DNA from: Vacuolonema iberomarrocanum LEGE 07170 | GTDB taxonomy: Bacteria > Cyanobacteriota > Cyanobacteriia > Elainellales > Elainellaceae | Assembly (NCBI GenBank): GCA_015207365.1 | Contig: JADEXA010000009.1 | Coordinates: 62,001 to 126,000, forward strand | Direction: 5' to 3' | DNA: 64,000 nt | Shown: positions 18,915-28,677 of the stretch, piece after piece | How positions within the stretch are numbered: the first letter of the stretch is position 1 | Layout: the number at the start of each line of letters is the position of its first letter | Notes under the pieces: model-generated | Database searches by the model: none | Seen by the model: the letters and a program-made list of their open reading frames with translations, nothing else | What the model was told of the DNA's origin: nothing | Program-made: the position numbers and the translations under genes

Positions 18915-20807
18915 ATGAATTGGTTGATCCCGATCCTGAGACGGTTACAGAAACAATTGTGGACGAGCTATCCCTTGCTAACGGGGGTGTCTGCCAGTGT
19001 GGTCGGGCTGGCTCTATTCAGTATTGGAGCCTGGGATCCGCTGGAGCGCCTTGCCTACAACAAGCTGCTGCAACTACGAACCCGCATCCAGCCGATGGAA
19101 TGGGCCGACGAAATTGTGGTGGTTGCCATTGATGAGGACAGCCTGGATGCCTATGGTCGGTTCCCCTGGACGCGCGATCGCTATGCCAGATTGCTGGATG
19201 TTCTCCTTGCCAGCCAGCCCGCAGCTGTTGGCTTTGATGTGATTTTGACCGAGGAAACGACGTACGATGCAATGTTTGCCGAGAGCATTGTATTCAGCGG
19301 CAACGTGGTTTTAGCCGTTGGGGATGATGGGGCTGGGCAAGCGCTGGATATCAGCCCGGCGATCGCCGACCCGGCACGGGGATCATTTTTGCTAGGGCAT
19401 ATCAAGCACAATCCTGACCCCGATGGCATTAGTCGCCAGGTGTGGCTCTATGAAGGGCAATTCCCTAGCTTTGGGGTGGCGCTTTTGCAGATGTATCAAA
19501 CCAATCTGACGAACACATTGGGAACAGATGTGCCGGATGTTAGCGCAATTCAGCTGCCACAACCGGGTAATTGGGAGCCCTCTTGGATCAATTGGATTGG
19601 CCCGACGCAACCCGATTCCGCTAGTCCTACAGATCTGCCGGTTCTTTCCGTTGTCGATGTGGTTGAGGGGCGCGTTGACCCATCTCTTCTACAAAACAAA
19701 ATTGTGTTGGTTGGGGTTACCGCTGCGGCCCTTGATCCACTACGCAATCCTTTCCATGTTGATATTCCGACGGCTGGGGTGTTTCTGCACGCGGCAGTGG
19801 TAGACAATCTGATCCACAATCGCTTCTTGCGGCCAACGCCCCAATGGCTCACTGTACTTCTGATCGGTATGGCAGGCGTTGGCACCACCTGGCTCCTGCA
19901 GCGCCTCAACCCCCAACAGCGTATGCTCTTCTTGGTGGGCGTTGTGCCTGTGGGCTTGGCGATCGCTCTGGTGGGTCTGTCGAGAAATCTCTTGCTGCCC
20001 GTCGCGTCTCCCCTGGCAACAACCTTCATCAGTGCCCTATCGTTTCAGTTTGTCGAACAACGGGAACGCAATGCCTTGATGAACTTGCTGGCACTCAACG
20101 CGTCGCCCGAAATGGCACGGCTCATGTGGCAAAACAAAAACGAATTGCTGCAGAATGGACAGATTCAACCCCAAGAACTGACGGCAACGGTTGTCTTCTG
20201 CGACATTCGCGGATTTACCAGTATTGCTGAAACCCTGCCCTCTGAGGTGTTGTTGCCCTGGCTCAATCGTTACTTCGAAGTGATGACCAACTGCATCATG
20301 GCGCAGGGGGGGGTGGTTGATAAGTACATTGGGGATGCCATCATGGCGGCTTTCGGGGTTCCATTTGCCAGGAATGAACCCGGACAGATTCGAGCCAATG
20401 CGATGGCTGCGGTTCGTGCCGCTATCTCCATGCATCAACAACTCCAAGACCTCAATCAAGATTTTGAAGCGGCGGGTTTGCCCACGATTCGCTTTGGCAT
20501 CGGCATTCACACAGGGCCTCTGATTGTGGGTACCGTAGGCAGCCGACAGCGGCTTAGCTACTCTCTCTTTGGCGATACGGTCAATATTGCATCGCGGCTG
20601 CAGGAAATGACGAAAACCTTGCCGGCTGATCTCCCATTACCCTGCCTGTTTAGTGAGCAAACTTACGAATATCTAGGCGATCGCTTCCTCGGTAAATATG
20701 TTGGCAACATCCAACTGCGGGGTCGCATCAAAGAGATCCCCAGTTATACGCTCTTAGCTTTAGAGATGTCTGGCAAAGAACTGGAAAACCCCCTCTGCAC
20801 ATCCTGA
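18915..20807 (+). CDS. CHASE2 sensor adenylate/guanylate cyclase (class III)
   Basis: 630 residues: an N-terminal helix (about 17-37), extracytoplasmic CHASE2 domain (about 40-290, with IDEDSLDAYGRFPWTRD), three helices (about 300-375), then a class III cyclase domain (about 415-600). Metal-binding aspartates lie in FCDIRGFTSI and KYIGDAIMAAFG, and a second-half motif reads FGDTVNIASRLQ. The base-selecting lysine is present in VDKYIGD, but the partner position reads SYSLFGD where adenylate cyclases usually have D or T, so nucleotide specificity is not certain. The gene follows the FecR gene by 57 bp and may be co-transcribed with it. Confidence 0.9.
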   Translation: MNWLIPILRRLQKQLWTSYPLLTGVSASVVGLALFSIGAWDPLERLAYNKLLQLRTRIQPMEWADEIVVVAIDEDSLDAYGRFPWTRDRYARLLDVLLASQPAAVGFDVILTEETTYDAMFAESIVFSGNVVLAVGDDGAGQALDISPAIADPARGSFLLGHIKHNPDPDGISRQVWLYEGQFPSFGVALLQMYQTNLTNTLGTDVPDVSAIQLPQPGNWEPSWINWIGPTQPDSASPTDLPVLSVVDVVEGRVDPSLLQNKIVLVGVTAAALDPLRNPFHVDIPTAGVFLHAAVVDNLIHNRFLRPTPQWLTVLLIGMAGVGTTWLLQRLNPQQRMLFLVGVVPVGLAIALVGLSRNLLLPVASPLATTFISALSFQFVEQRERNALMNLLALNASPEMARLMWQNKNELLQNGQIQPQELTATVVFCDIRGFTSIAETLPSEVLLPWLNRYFEVMTNCIMAQGGVVDKYIGDAIMAAFGVPFARNEPGQIRANAMAAVRAAISMHQQLQDLNQDFEAAGLPTIRFGIGIHTGPLIVGTVGSRQRLSYSLFGDTVNIASRLQEMTKTLPADLPLPCLFSEQTYEYLGDRFLGKYVGNIQLRGRIKEIPSYTLLALEMSGKELENPLCTS

Positions 20808-20906
20808 AAGCTATGGCATTGTGCTGCTCTGAGGGGCAGAAACAAAGCCAACAGATAGCCTGAATATTCGTCGTCTAGTGGGCGATCGCCAGGGCTGCTT
20901 TCATGC

Positions 20907-21010
20907 TATGGCGCTACGCGCTTAGGCAAAAACCTTTTTATTTTCTGAAAGCCCCGCACCACAGGGCTTTCAGAAAATAATCTTGCCTTATCTGAATGCG
21001 TAAGGCTATA
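20907..21010. repeat. Palindromic element, family C copy 1
   Basis: 104 nt. Left end TATGGCGCTACGCGCTTAGG, right end GAATGCGTAAGGCTATA. The core palindrome (20938-20980) has 17-bp arms TTATTTTCTGAAAGCCC around CGCACCACA. The left end resembles that of family A (TATAGCGCTATGCGCGTTA). It lies between the cyclase and murA genes, which converge. Confidence 0.9.
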
Positions 21011-21149
21011 CCAACCCAAACCCGCTATTCAACCCTTTATGGGAACAGTGGGCGATCGCTCAGATTCTGTTTCAATGCATTCGATCGCTCCATCAGACCG
21101 ATGGCCAGACCATCGAATTGACTGCGTAGGGTTGTTGCAACGGTTTGGA

Positions 21150-22508
21150 CTACCGGGAAGGACTAGCGGGTTCAGGTGTAGGGAATGCTTCTCCTAGCTC
21201 ATCCGTGACCCGTTCAATGCGTGCTCCCAACTTCCGCAGCTTCCCTTCTAGGTTGTCATACCCCCGATCCAGGTGGTGGAGTCCGTGGAGGGTTGTGGTT
21301 CCTTTCGCGCTCAAGCCCGCGAGCACCAGTGCGGCGGACGCCCGCAGGTCAGTTGCATTCACCGGAACCCCGGTCAGGAAGGGAACCCCTTGAATGATGG
21401 CGTTGTTCCCTTTGACTCGAATATTGGCGCCCATCCGTTGTAGTTCGGCAACATGGCGCAGCCGATTTTCAAAAACGGTTTCGGTAATGACGCTGTGCCC
21501 TTCACTGAGCGCAAGCAGTGCGGTGAACTGTGCTTGCATATCGGTTGGGAAACCAGGATAAGGAAGGGTTTCGATATCCGTGGCTTGATGGATGTCCGCA
21601 GGAACAATGCGAAGACGATTGGGAGATTCTTGTACGATATCCGCTCCAATGGCCTGTAATTTTGCAATCACGGCGGCCACATGGTCGGTAATGACAGGAG
21701 TGATGGAAATTTCAGAACGGGCGATCGCCCCGGCGACCAGAAACGTGCCCACCTCAATCCGATCAGGAATGATGGAGTAGTCCACCGAGTGCATTCTGGG
21801 AACACCAGAAATCACAATGGTTTTGCTACCCGCTCCTCGAATCCGTGCGCCCATAGCTCGGCAGAAGTTAGCCAAATCCACCACTTCTGGTTCTTGGGCT
21901 GCATTATCGAGCACCGTTTCACCCTCGGCCAGCGTCGCTGCCATCATCAAGGTCTCTGTTGCCCCGACACTGGGATAGTCCAGATAGATGCGAGCACCGC
22001 GCAATCGACGACTACCGGGAATGCTGGCATACACGGTTCCCTGGTCAATTTGTACATGGGCACCCATGCTTTCAAGCCCCCGCACATGCAGGTCGACCGG
22101 ACGCGCACCAATGGCGCAGCCACCCGGCAGCGGTACGCGTGCCATACCCATCCGTGCCAACAGTGGCCCAATGATGAAGAAACTGGCTCGCAACTGGCTC
22201 ACTAATTCGTAGGGAGCCGTGGAATGCCCAATATGCCGTGCATCGACATCCAACATGTCGCCATGCCGGGTGAGCTTGACTCCCAAGGCCGAGAGCACCT
22301 GCCCCATCCGCATCACGTCCATCAGGTTTGGAACGTTGCGAATACGGCAATCATCTGGACAAAGCAGTGCTCCTGCCATGACCACCAAGGCTGAATTTTT
22401 GGCACCACTGACACGAACCTCTCCCGAGAGAGGATAGCCACCCTGGATCTGTAGAACCTCTTCTCCTGAGGGAGATGAAGAATTAAGAGCTTGATCTGGC
22501 GAAAAAAT
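21150..22508 (-). CDS. murA: UDP-N-acetylglucosamine 1-carboxyvinyltransferase MurA
   Basis: First committed enzyme of peptidoglycan synthesis, adding enolpyruvate from PEP to UDP-GlcNAc. The first in-frame ATG (22388) would delete the conserved N-terminus, yet upstream in the same frame the sequence reads [20 protein letters not shown], which contains the PEP-binding lysine of SGAKN. There is no ATG, GTG or TTG between that region and the in-frame stop. The best start is ATT at 22508, eight bases after a good ribosome binding site (GGGAGG). This gives 452 residues, near the family norm of 420-450. The catalytic cysteine is in [13 protein letters not shown]. Start inferred; identity certain. 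Confidence 0.95.
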   Translation of the reverse strand: MFSPDQALNSSSPSGEEVLQIQGGYPLSGEVRVSGAKNSALVVMAGALLCPDDCRIRNVPNLMDVMRMGQVLSALGVKLTRHGDMLDVDARHIGHSTAPYELVSQLRASFFIIGPLLARMGMARVPLPGGCAIGARPVDLHVRGLESMGAHVQIDQGTVYASIPGSRRLRGARIYLDYPSVGATETLMMAATLAEGETVLDNAAQEPEVVDLANFCRAMGARIRGAGSKTIVISGVPRMHSVDYSIIPDRIEVGTFLVAGAIARSEISITPVITDHVAAVIAKLQAIGADIVQESPNRLRIVPADIHQATDIETLPYPGFPTDMQAQFTALLALSEGHSVITETVFENRLRHVAELQRMGANIRVKGNNAIIQGVPFLTGVPVNATDLRASAALVLAGLSAKGTTTLHGLHHLDRGYDNLEGKLRKLGARIERVTDELGEAFPTPEPASPSR

Positions 22509-22523
22509 GTGCGTGTCCTCCCG
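22506..22523 (-). promoter_or_regulatory. Ribosome binding site and ATT start of murA
   Basis: On the minus strand: CGGGAGG, eight bases (ACACGCAC), then ATT. The spacing is ideal for translation start. It supports an unusual ATT (isoleucine codon) initiation, as known for infC. Confidence 0.6.
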
Positions 22524-22781
22524 AAAACTTAGAAATATGGGCTAATAACCGGAATTTATAGCTAGTAATCCCGTGATTACGCACCCTGAATCACCCGATG
22601 ACGGTTTAGATTCTACCGGAAACCTTTGAGTTGTCCGCGATTTTCTCAAAATCCTCTGGCTCAAAGAAAGCGAATCCTCGATGGGCGTTCAGAAAACCAC
22701 GAAAAAAAGTGAACAAGATCGCTTGACTCTCCGACGATCTTGAGGAATTATGGGAGACTGTGACGTTAAGCACATTCCCCA

Positions 22782-22865
22782 GCGGAACTGGCGGAATTGG
22801 TAGACGCGCTAGATTCAGGTTCTAGTGTCTGCAAAGACTTCCGGGTTCAAGTCCCGGGTTCCGCA
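22782..22865 (+). tRNA. tRNA-Leu (anticodon CAG)
   Basis: 84 nt. Acceptor stem GCGGAAC pairs with GTTCCGC; the D-arm has GGCGGAATTGGTAGACGC; the anticodon stem CTAGA/TCTAG encloses TTCAGGT with anticodon CAG; a long variable arm (typical of class II leucine tRNAs) precedes the T-arm CCGGGTTCAAGTCCCGG. The CCA end is not encoded (GCA is followed by TAA). It decodes CUG. Confidence 0.95.
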
Positions 22866-23137
22866 TAATTTGCGTTTAGTTTTGGTAAGAGCTTTCCCAG
22901 CTTTATGGATTGACTCTCAGTAGGTGTGCGATCGCGCTTCATAGGAGCAAAATGTCTCTATTGATACCCTTTCCTGCGATCGCTATGCAAAGTGGGGTAA
23001 TAATCTCTTATCGTTTTGTAAAGAAGCGAGATCAAAGTCAAATTACTCGCTAGCTGGCCTCTGGTTAGTATCAGCCTGGTTAGGTAAGTTATCGGCTCTT
23101 GCTCGCGCACTCATTATCTTCTTTCTCCACGGTTGCT

Positions 23138-23926
23138 ATGCTGACCAGCCTGCAAAATCCTCTGGTTAAGCAGCTTCGCAAGCTGAAGCGGGGGCGCGAT
23201 CGGCAGGAGCAAAACCGATTTTTGCTAGAGGGGACGCATTTGGTCGAGGTTGCCTGTGAGGTCGGATTTCCCCTCGATACTGTGTGTAGTACGCCGCGCT
23301 GGTGCGATCGCCATCCCGACCTGTGGGTACGTCTTCAATCGCAGGCGGTCCGCACAGAACAGGTGAGCGAGGCCGTGCTGGAGGCGATCGCCACGACGGT
23401 TACCCCCGATGGTGTGATTGCCACCGCCCCTCGGCAGATGCCTCAAATGCCAACGGAGCCGGTCAATGTCGGGATGATGATTGAAACGTTGCAAGATCCC
23501 GGCAACCTCGGCACGATCATCCGTACAGCGGCGGGAGCGGGGGTCGAAGGATTGTGGCTCACCGCCGACAGTGTGGATCTTGATCATCCCAAAGTGCTGC
23601 GGGCCAGTGCTGGACAGTGGTTTCGGTTGCCGATGGGCGTTGCTGCTGATCCGATCGCTCAAATCCAACGATGTCGTACCAGTGGAATGCAGGTGGTAGC
23701 CACATTGCCGACAGCGGACACAGGCTATTGGGATGTTGATTTGACCCGTCCGACCCTGTTTCTGTTGGGGAACGAAGGGGCGGGCCTATCGCCCACCTGG
23801 ATTGAACAGGCCGATTTGAAGGTCACAATTGCCCTGGCACCGGGAGTCGAGTCGTTAAACGTGGCGATCGCCGCCGCTTTATTGGTTTACGAAGCGCGAA
23901 GGCAGCGATCGCACGGATCGGCCTAA
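23138..23926 (+). CDS. TrmH/SpoU-family RNA methyltransferase
   Basis: 262 residues from the ATG at 23138 (MLTSLQNPLVKQLRKL); an upstream TTG at 23099 is less likely. An N-terminal substrate-binding domain (about 1-95, with RFLLEGTHLVEVA) precedes the SPOUT knot: MIETLQDPGNLGTIIRTA, GNEGAGLSP and APGVESLNVAIAAALLVYE, which are the three family motifs. These enzymes 2'-O-methylate ribose in rRNA or tRNA; the target cannot be read. Length and order are those of the RlmB/TsnR-like group. Confidence 0.9.
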   Translation: MLTSLQNPLVKQLRKLKRGRDRQEQNRFLLEGTHLVEVACEVGFPLDTVCSTPRWCDRHPDLWVRLQSQAVRTEQVSEAVLEAIATTVTPDGVIATAPRQMPQMPTEPVNVGMMIETLQDPGNLGTIIRTAAGAGVEGLWLTADSVDLDHPKVLRASAGQWFRLPMGVAADPIAQIQRCRTSGMQVVATLPTADTGYWDVDLTRPTLFLLGNEGAGLSPTWIEQADLKVTIALAPGVESLNVAIAAALLVYEARRQRSHGSA

Positions 23927-23955
23927 TGCTCGAAACACAGGCTTGGATAGCGACA

Positions 23956-24165
23956 TCATCGAGGGCGTGTGTTTTGTTCGATGTCGGCTACGGCGGCTTC
24001 AAAATCGCCAACGTCAAATTGTGGAGGATTAGACGGGGAAGGATTTTTGCGAGAGTCTGGAGGCGTTTGCTCCTCTTCTGACCCAAGTTGCGTTTCTAAT
24101 TCATTGAGTGACTCCATAAAGGATCGTACAGCTGCACGACGGAGTTCTTTTTGCATCTTATTCAT
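23956..24165 (-). CDS. Small conserved-looking acidic protein (69 aa)
   Basis: Starts at ATG 24165 (MNKMQKELRRAAVRSFMESL), about 9 bases after GGGAG. An amphipathic helical N-terminal half is followed by an acidic, proline-containing tail ending FEAAVADIEQNTRPR. I do not recognise a family. Convergent with the TrmH-type gene, with only 29 bp between stops. Confidence 0.6.
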   Translation of the reverse strand: MNKMQKELRRAAVRSFMESLNELETQLGSEEEQTPPDSRKNPSPSNPPQFDVGDFEAAVADIEQNTRPR

Positions 24166-24183
24166 GATGGCGGACTCCCGCAT

Positions 24184-24584
24184 TTCAGTAATGTGTACAA
24201 ACGGGGCAACTTGGTCAAGAGGTCGTATACAGCCGTAACCGACAATTGCACTATCCCGATGTCAACTTACATTCTGATGCCAACGCAATGTTCAATATGT
24301 TCTTATTAAACGCGATAGACAGAAATATTCAGCAGAGCGAAACCGGCTCTCACAGTTTAAACATATTGACTCGGAAGTCTGATCGAAGCTTGCTTGAATA
24401 TGCTGAGAACCGCCAGAATCATCTCAAGAATATACGAGAGCCTGGCGTGAAACGTCCTCCCAGAGCGTCTTTCGCAAGTTTACTGAAATTCGTAACAGGG
24501 CCAAACTATTAAGGAACTGTTTCCTGGTTTTAGAGCACTGGAGTTGGTTTCGCTGTCTGCTGTTGACCTATTATTCCCATCCCT
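24184..24584. other. Intergenic region with a doubtful open frame
   Basis: A frame at 24246-24512 on the plus strand (88 codons, TTG start) is open, but its composition is unlike the neighbours, it has no ribosome binding site and no recognisable motif, so I do not call it. The rest probably holds the promoters of the flanking genes. Confidence 0.45.
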
Positions 24585-25490
24585 ATGTTGCCTTTCCTGT
24601 CTTTGTTCAAAGGTGAAATTGCGGCTCTCAGTGCAGCGCTCATCTGGGCGATCGCGTCCTTTGTCTACCTCAAGCTGGGGCGGCGGATGTCGCCGCTAAT
24701 TTTGAATGGCACCAAAAGTGTGCTTGCTATCCTCCTGCTGGTTCTGACCCTATGGGTGTTGCAGGATAATCCTTCGGCTCTAACGCGACAGGCTTTGCTG
24801 TTGCTGATGCTGAGTGGGGCGATCGGCATTGGCATCGGCGATACTGCATTTTTTGGCAGCATCAATAATTTGGGGGCTCGGCGGGCATTACTGATGGAAT
24901 CTCTGGCGCCCCCCCTAGCGGCGTTGATCGCATTTTTCTTTCTACAAGAAACCTTGAACGCGATCGCCTGGGTTGGCATTTTTCTAACCGTTGGTGGTAT
25001 TGCTTGGGTGGTTATGGAGCAGGGATCGGCGACAAAAGTGCGATCGCCCCATATTTGGCGAGGCATTGGGTTAGGACTTGTGGCGGCTTTCAGTCAGGCC
25101 AGTGGAGCTGTGTTGTCGCGGGCGGCTCTGTTGGATAGTGAGATCAGTACCCTCTGGAGCACTCTGATTCGCTTGCTAGCCGGGGTATTGGTGATTCTCC
25201 TATGGCTGGGACGGCAGTCGGAGGAACTGGAAGATCTAAAGTGGCTGCGATCGCCCCGCACCTTTGCCATTGTTGCAGCTACCGCCTTTGGTAGCACCTT
25301 TCTGGGCATCTGGCTGCAACAAACCGCGCTGAAGTTTACAGCAGCGGGAGTGGCCCAATCTCTCGGTGCTACTAGCCCGCTATTTGCACTGCCCCTAGCG
25401 GTTTGGGCTGGAGAACGCATTTCCTATCGAGCCGTGATTGGCGTGGTCATGGCCCTCGCTGGAATCTGGCTGTTATTCAGTCGGCTGTGA
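24585..25490 (+). CDS. EamA/DMT-family transporter
   Basis: 301 residues, almost wholly hydrophobic with about ten helices in two EamA repeats (about 9-145 and 158-300). The first repeat begins FKGEIAALSAALIWAIASF and the second is DVF-less but ends GVVMALAGIWLLFS, the usual EamA finish. Such transporters export amino acids, nucleosides or other small metabolites; the substrate cannot be read. A 56-bp palindrome follows. Confidence 0.88.
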   Translation: MLPFLSLFKGEIAALSAALIWAIASFVYLKLGRRMSPLILNGTKSVLAILLLVLTLWVLQDNPSALTRQALLLLMLSGAIGIGIGDTAFFGSINNLGARRALLMESLAPPLAALIAFFFLQETLNAIAWVGIFLTVGGIAWVVMEQGSATKVRSPHIWRGIGLGLVAAFSQASGAVLSRAALLDSEISTLWSTLIRLLAGVLVILLWLGRQSEELEDLKWLRSPRTFAIVAATAFGSTFLGIWLQQTALKFTAAGVAQSLGATSPLFALPLAVWAGERISYRAVIGVVMALAGIWLLFSRL

Positions 25491-25527
25491 AACGATAGGC
25501 ATCCGGTTTCGGCGTTGCTGGTTGAGG

Positions 25528-25583
25528 GTATGAATTTTTCCCGAGAAGGGGTGCCTGCACCCCTTCTCGGGAAAAATTCATAC
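25528..25583. repeat. Perfect 56-nt palindrome
   Basis: 27-bp perfect arms (GTATGAATTTTTCCCGAG continuing to GGGGTGC) around CT. It sits between the convergent EamA and hydrolase genes, so bidirectional termination is possible. The arm sequence is unlike the other palindromes here. Confidence 0.9.
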
Positions 25584-25609
25584 TTGGATCCTGCATCACT
25601 CGGTTGCCT

Positions 25610-26269
25610 CTATTCACGCGCTGTTTCCGCAGCGGGCTCGAAACAAAAGGACTGGATGGCTGCCCAAATTTCGGCATCGACATTGCTGAGGGTGTGGTCG
25701 CTGTCGAGGGGGATGAGGGTAACCCAAGGGCGGGTGGCAGCATAGGCTTGGCTGGCGTTGAAGGGAATGACCTCATCGTGGTGACCATGGAGGATGAGGG
25801 TGGGGACGGGGCGCTGGAGGATGGTGTCGTCGTAGCGCTGGTTGTCGGTGATGAACCCGTAGTGCAAGGGGATCTGGGTGGCGTCGCGGTAATGGTAGAC
25901 CGAGTAGTATCCGGTGTCGCGCCAGTGCTGGAGAGCCGCCTCTCCCAGTTTGGGCAACCAATGGTCGAGGAACCCAAAGGCGGGGGCGAGCAGCACCAGC
26001 TTCTCGATTTGGGGATGGCGATCGCCTAACCATGCCGCTGTCAGGCCACCAAAGCTTGAGCCAATCAGAATCGTTGGTTCTGGGGCGGGTGGGAGCAGCG
26101 CTTCGACCTGGGCAATTTGGCGACTGAGGGTGAGGTGGGAGAAGTCGTCGGCGTTTAGATCGGGGCGATGGAGGGGAACATTAAGGGCGGCAAAGCGATC
26201 GCCCAGCACCTGGGCTTTGCGAGATTGAGGACTGGATGCGAAGCCATGTAGATAAATAAATGACACCAT
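25610..26269 (-). CDS. YqiA/YcfP-family alpha/beta hydrolase
   Basis: 219 residues. Begins MVSFIYLHGFASSPQSRKAQ, has the nucleophile elbow LIGSSFGGLTA (serine in GSSFGG), and a later LILHGHHDEVIPF with the acid, and SDHTL with the catalytic histidine. This is the short lid-poor hydrolase family of YqiA/YcfP, probably an esterase; the natural substrate is unknown. ATG start, normal length of about 200 residues. Confidence 0.85.
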   Translation of the reverse strand: MVSFIYLHGFASSPQSRKAQVLGDRFAALNVPLHRPDLNADDFSHLTLSRQIAQVEALLPPAPEPTILIGSSFGGLTAAWLGDRHPQIEKLVLLAPAFGFLDHWLPKLGEAALQHWRDTGYYSVYHYRDATQIPLHYGFITDNQRYDDTILQRPVPTLILHGHHDEVIPFNASQAYAATRPWVTLIPLDSDHTLSNVDAEIWAAIQSFCFEPAAETARE

Positions 26270-26372
26270 CGGTTAAGGGGTTCTCGTTATAGTAGAAAAT
26301 CGCGTTTTAAACCCTTCGGTTTTCTTAGGTTTTGGAAGGGGCGTTGGCAATGAAGCAGTCAGCAGGGTGGTT

Positions 26373-27287
26373 ATGTCCTATTCTCAATCAAGATTTCGTC
26401 CTGGAGTATTGGCCGAACAGGTGGTATTGATCACCGGAGCGTCGGCAGGAATTGGAGATGCTCTGGCACGGCAATTGGCACAGCGCTTTCCGGGCATTCG
26501 GCTGGTATTGACCGCACGGCGGCAGGAGCGGCTAGAGGCGATCGCCGAAGCCTGCGAAAAGGCAGGAGCCGATGTCCTTACCATCCCTGCGGATCTAACG
26601 GATGCCACTCAGGTGGTCGCCCTCACCGAGAAGGCGCTGGCGCATTTTGGGCGGGTAGATGTGCTGGTAAATAATGCTGGGTATGGGCAAATGGGGTCTC
26701 TTGAACTGATTCCCCAATCGGCAGTCGAGCGCCAGTTTGCGGTCAATGTCTTTGCCCCTGTTGCTCTCAGCCGCGCCCTGATTCCAGCGATGCGAGAGCA
26801 GGGAGGCGGGCATATCCTCAACCTCAGTTCTATCGCTGGGGTGGTTGCCTTTCCTCTAGGTGGAGCCTATAGCGCCAGCAAGTTTGCTCTCGAAGCCCTG
26901 AGCGATTCCCTCCGTATGGAGTTGGAGCCGTTCAATATCGCGGTTACTGTGATTGAGCCGGGTCCCGTCGCCACAGAGTTTGCTGATGTGGCCAAGGCAC
27001 AGATTGCGGATCTGCCCGACCCGCTGGGAACCCCCTACCAGCCTGCGTTCGAAACCTTTGCGACCCTAGAAGACCAGCTTGAGAAGCAGATGTGGACGAG
27101 CGATCGCGTTGCGACCGTTGTTATCAAAGCCCTGACAGCAAAAAATCCGCGCCCCCGCTATACTGCCGCCACAGGGGGTGATGTTCTGGTGTTTCTCATG
27201 ACCAAGCTGTTGCCAACCCGCTGGGTCGATCGCTTTTGGCAGCGCTTCTATGGCATCGACAAAATGATGAATGGAAACAAGCCTTAA
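26373..27287 (+). CDS. Short-chain dehydrogenase/reductase (SDR)
   Basis: 304 residues from ATG 26373 (MSYSQSRFRPG; a GTG two codons upstream is also possible). Classical SDR motifs: cofactor loop ITGASAGIGDALA, NNAGYG, catalytic serine in LNLSSIAG, and YSASK. The arginine in LTARRQE after strand 2 suggests NADP(H). A C-terminal extension of about 50 residues is hydrophobic (FLMTKLLPTRWVDRF). Substrate unknown. Ends 64 bp before the likely start of sucC. Confidence 0.88.
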   Translation: MSYSQSRFRPGVLAEQVVLITGASAGIGDALARQLAQRFPGIRLVLTARRQERLEAIAEACEKAGADVLTIPADLTDATQVVALTEKALAHFGRVDVLVNNAGYGQMGSLELIPQSAVERQFAVNVFAPVALSRALIPAMREQGGGHILNLSSIAGVVAFPLGGAYSASKFALEALSDSLRMELEPFNIAVTVIEPGPVATEFADVAKAQIADLPDPLGTPYQPAFETFATLEDQLEKQMWTSDRVATVVIKALTAKNPRPRYTAATGGDVLVFLMTKLLPTRWVDRFWQRFYGIDKMMNGNKP

Positions 27288-27351
27288 TGGCGATCGAGCA
27301 CTACAAACGATTGGTTTTGCATCCTCTGCATTTTCACCCTCTCTTCCCACT

Positions 27352-28566
27352 ATGAATCTCCTCGAATATCAAGCTAAAGATCTGTTTCGACAAGTCGGCA
27401 TTCCTGTCTTGCCATCCCAGCGGATCGATCGCCCGCAGGACATCAAGCACCTCACCGTGCCCTACCCAATCGTGTTGAAGTCACAGGTCTATGCCGGAGG
27501 GCGCGCTAAGGCGGGGGGCATTCGGTTTGTCGAAAACACGATTGATGCGGTAGCCGCCGCACAGACATTATTTAATCTACAGATTCACAGGCAGTTACCT
27601 GCGGCATTGCTGGCAGAAGCAAAATACACATCAGCCCAGGAATTGTATCTAGCCGTCGTGCTGGATCAGACCCAAGGACGCCCCGTGTTGCTAGGTTCCG
27701 CCAAGGGGGGGGTCAATGTGGAACTGAATAGCCAGCACATGAAGCAGGTGGTTGTCGATCAAGACTTCTCTGCCTTCTATGCCCGTCGCTTGGGTGTGCT
27801 GATGGGGGTGCAGGGAGACTTGATTCGACAGGTCAGCCATGTGGTGGAACGGATGTATCGGCTGTTCATGCAATGTGACCTGGATTGGGTGGAGATTAAT
27901 CCCCTGGCTGTGGGCAAAGATGGGGCGGTGATGGCGCTAGATGGTAAGGTCGCCATCAACGATGATGCGCTGGGACGGCATGCAGAACTGGCAAAACTAC
28001 GGTTTTTTGGAACGGCAGAGCGGGTTCCCAACCTTGCCGCCGATCGGCTTGCCCCCGTCCCCCAGAGCGTCTCCCCATCGCCCCTGCCAACGGCGGAAAC
28101 GATTACGCCGGAAGGGATGCGCCTGGTGGAGTTAGGCGGCAGTATCGGCATTCTGTGCAATGGGGCCGGGTTGGTGATGGCGACGCTCGACATGGTAATG
28201 CAGGCTGAGGGCACTCCGGCTTTTGCGCTGAATGTTGGCAGCGATGGCTTGCTGATGTCGCTGCCGCTGGAGAAGCGGATTGCATTGGGTTTGGACGCGA
28301 TTCAGCACCGGAGCGACATCAAGGTGGTGCTCCTCAATCTGCTCTATGGTGAGGTGGAACGTCATGGGGTGGGAGCGGCGATCGCCCCCTTCCTGCAGCG
28401 ACGCGATGGATTGCGCTGCCCCATCATTTTGCGTTGGTCGGGCATGGCAAAGGATGCGGTCGAGTTCCCCACCGATTCTAATTTGCATGTGTTTGAGGAT
28501 TTGGATGAGGCGATCGCCAAAGCGGTTGCCCTCGCCTATCCAGCGGTTGTCCGCAATGCCCGATGA
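27352..28566 (+). CDS. sucC: Succinyl-CoA ligase beta subunit
   Basis: 404 residues from ATG 27352 (MNLLEYQAKDLFRQVGIPV); the longer open frame is not family-like. An ATP-grasp N-terminal domain includes KSQVYAGGRAKAGG and DLDWVEINPLAV; the C-terminal CoA-ligase domain has IGILCNGAGLVMATLD. With SucD it makes succinyl-CoA synthetase (succinyl-CoA + ADP/GDP + Pi to succinate + ATP/GTP + CoA). A small proline-serine linker (PSPLPTAE) is inserted near residue 245. sucD starts 111 bp downstream. Confidence 0.92.
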   Translation: MNLLEYQAKDLFRQVGIPVLPSQRIDRPQDIKHLTVPYPIVLKSQVYAGGRAKAGGIRFVENTIDAVAAAQTLFNLQIHRQLPAALLAEAKYTSAQELYLAVVLDQTQGRPVLLGSAKGGVNVELNSQHMKQVVVDQDFSAFYARRLGVLMGVQGDLIRQVSHVVERMYRLFMQCDLDWVEINPLAVGKDGAVMALDGKVAINDDALGRHAELAKLRFFGTAERVPNLAADRLAPVPQSVSPSPLPTAETITPEGMRLVELGGSIGILCNGAGLVMATLDMVMQAEGTPAFALNVGSDGLLMSLPLEKRIALGLDAIQHRSDIKVVLLNLLYGEVERHGVGAAIAPFLQRRDGLRCPIILRWSGMAKDAVEFPTDSNLHVFEDLDEAIAKAVALAYPAVVRNAR

Positions 28567-28677
28567 GGCGGAGTTGAATGTTGGCTTTTGGCTCTTAGGG
28601 TGAGCGTGTCGAACGCATTTAGATTTTGGATTTTAGATTTTGGATAGGTCAGATGCTAGTGCTAGAAGAGGGAAGAA

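Noticed and set aside
24246..24512. 88-codon frame with TTG start
   Set aside because: No motif, no ribosome binding site, composition unlike real neighbours; probably chance.
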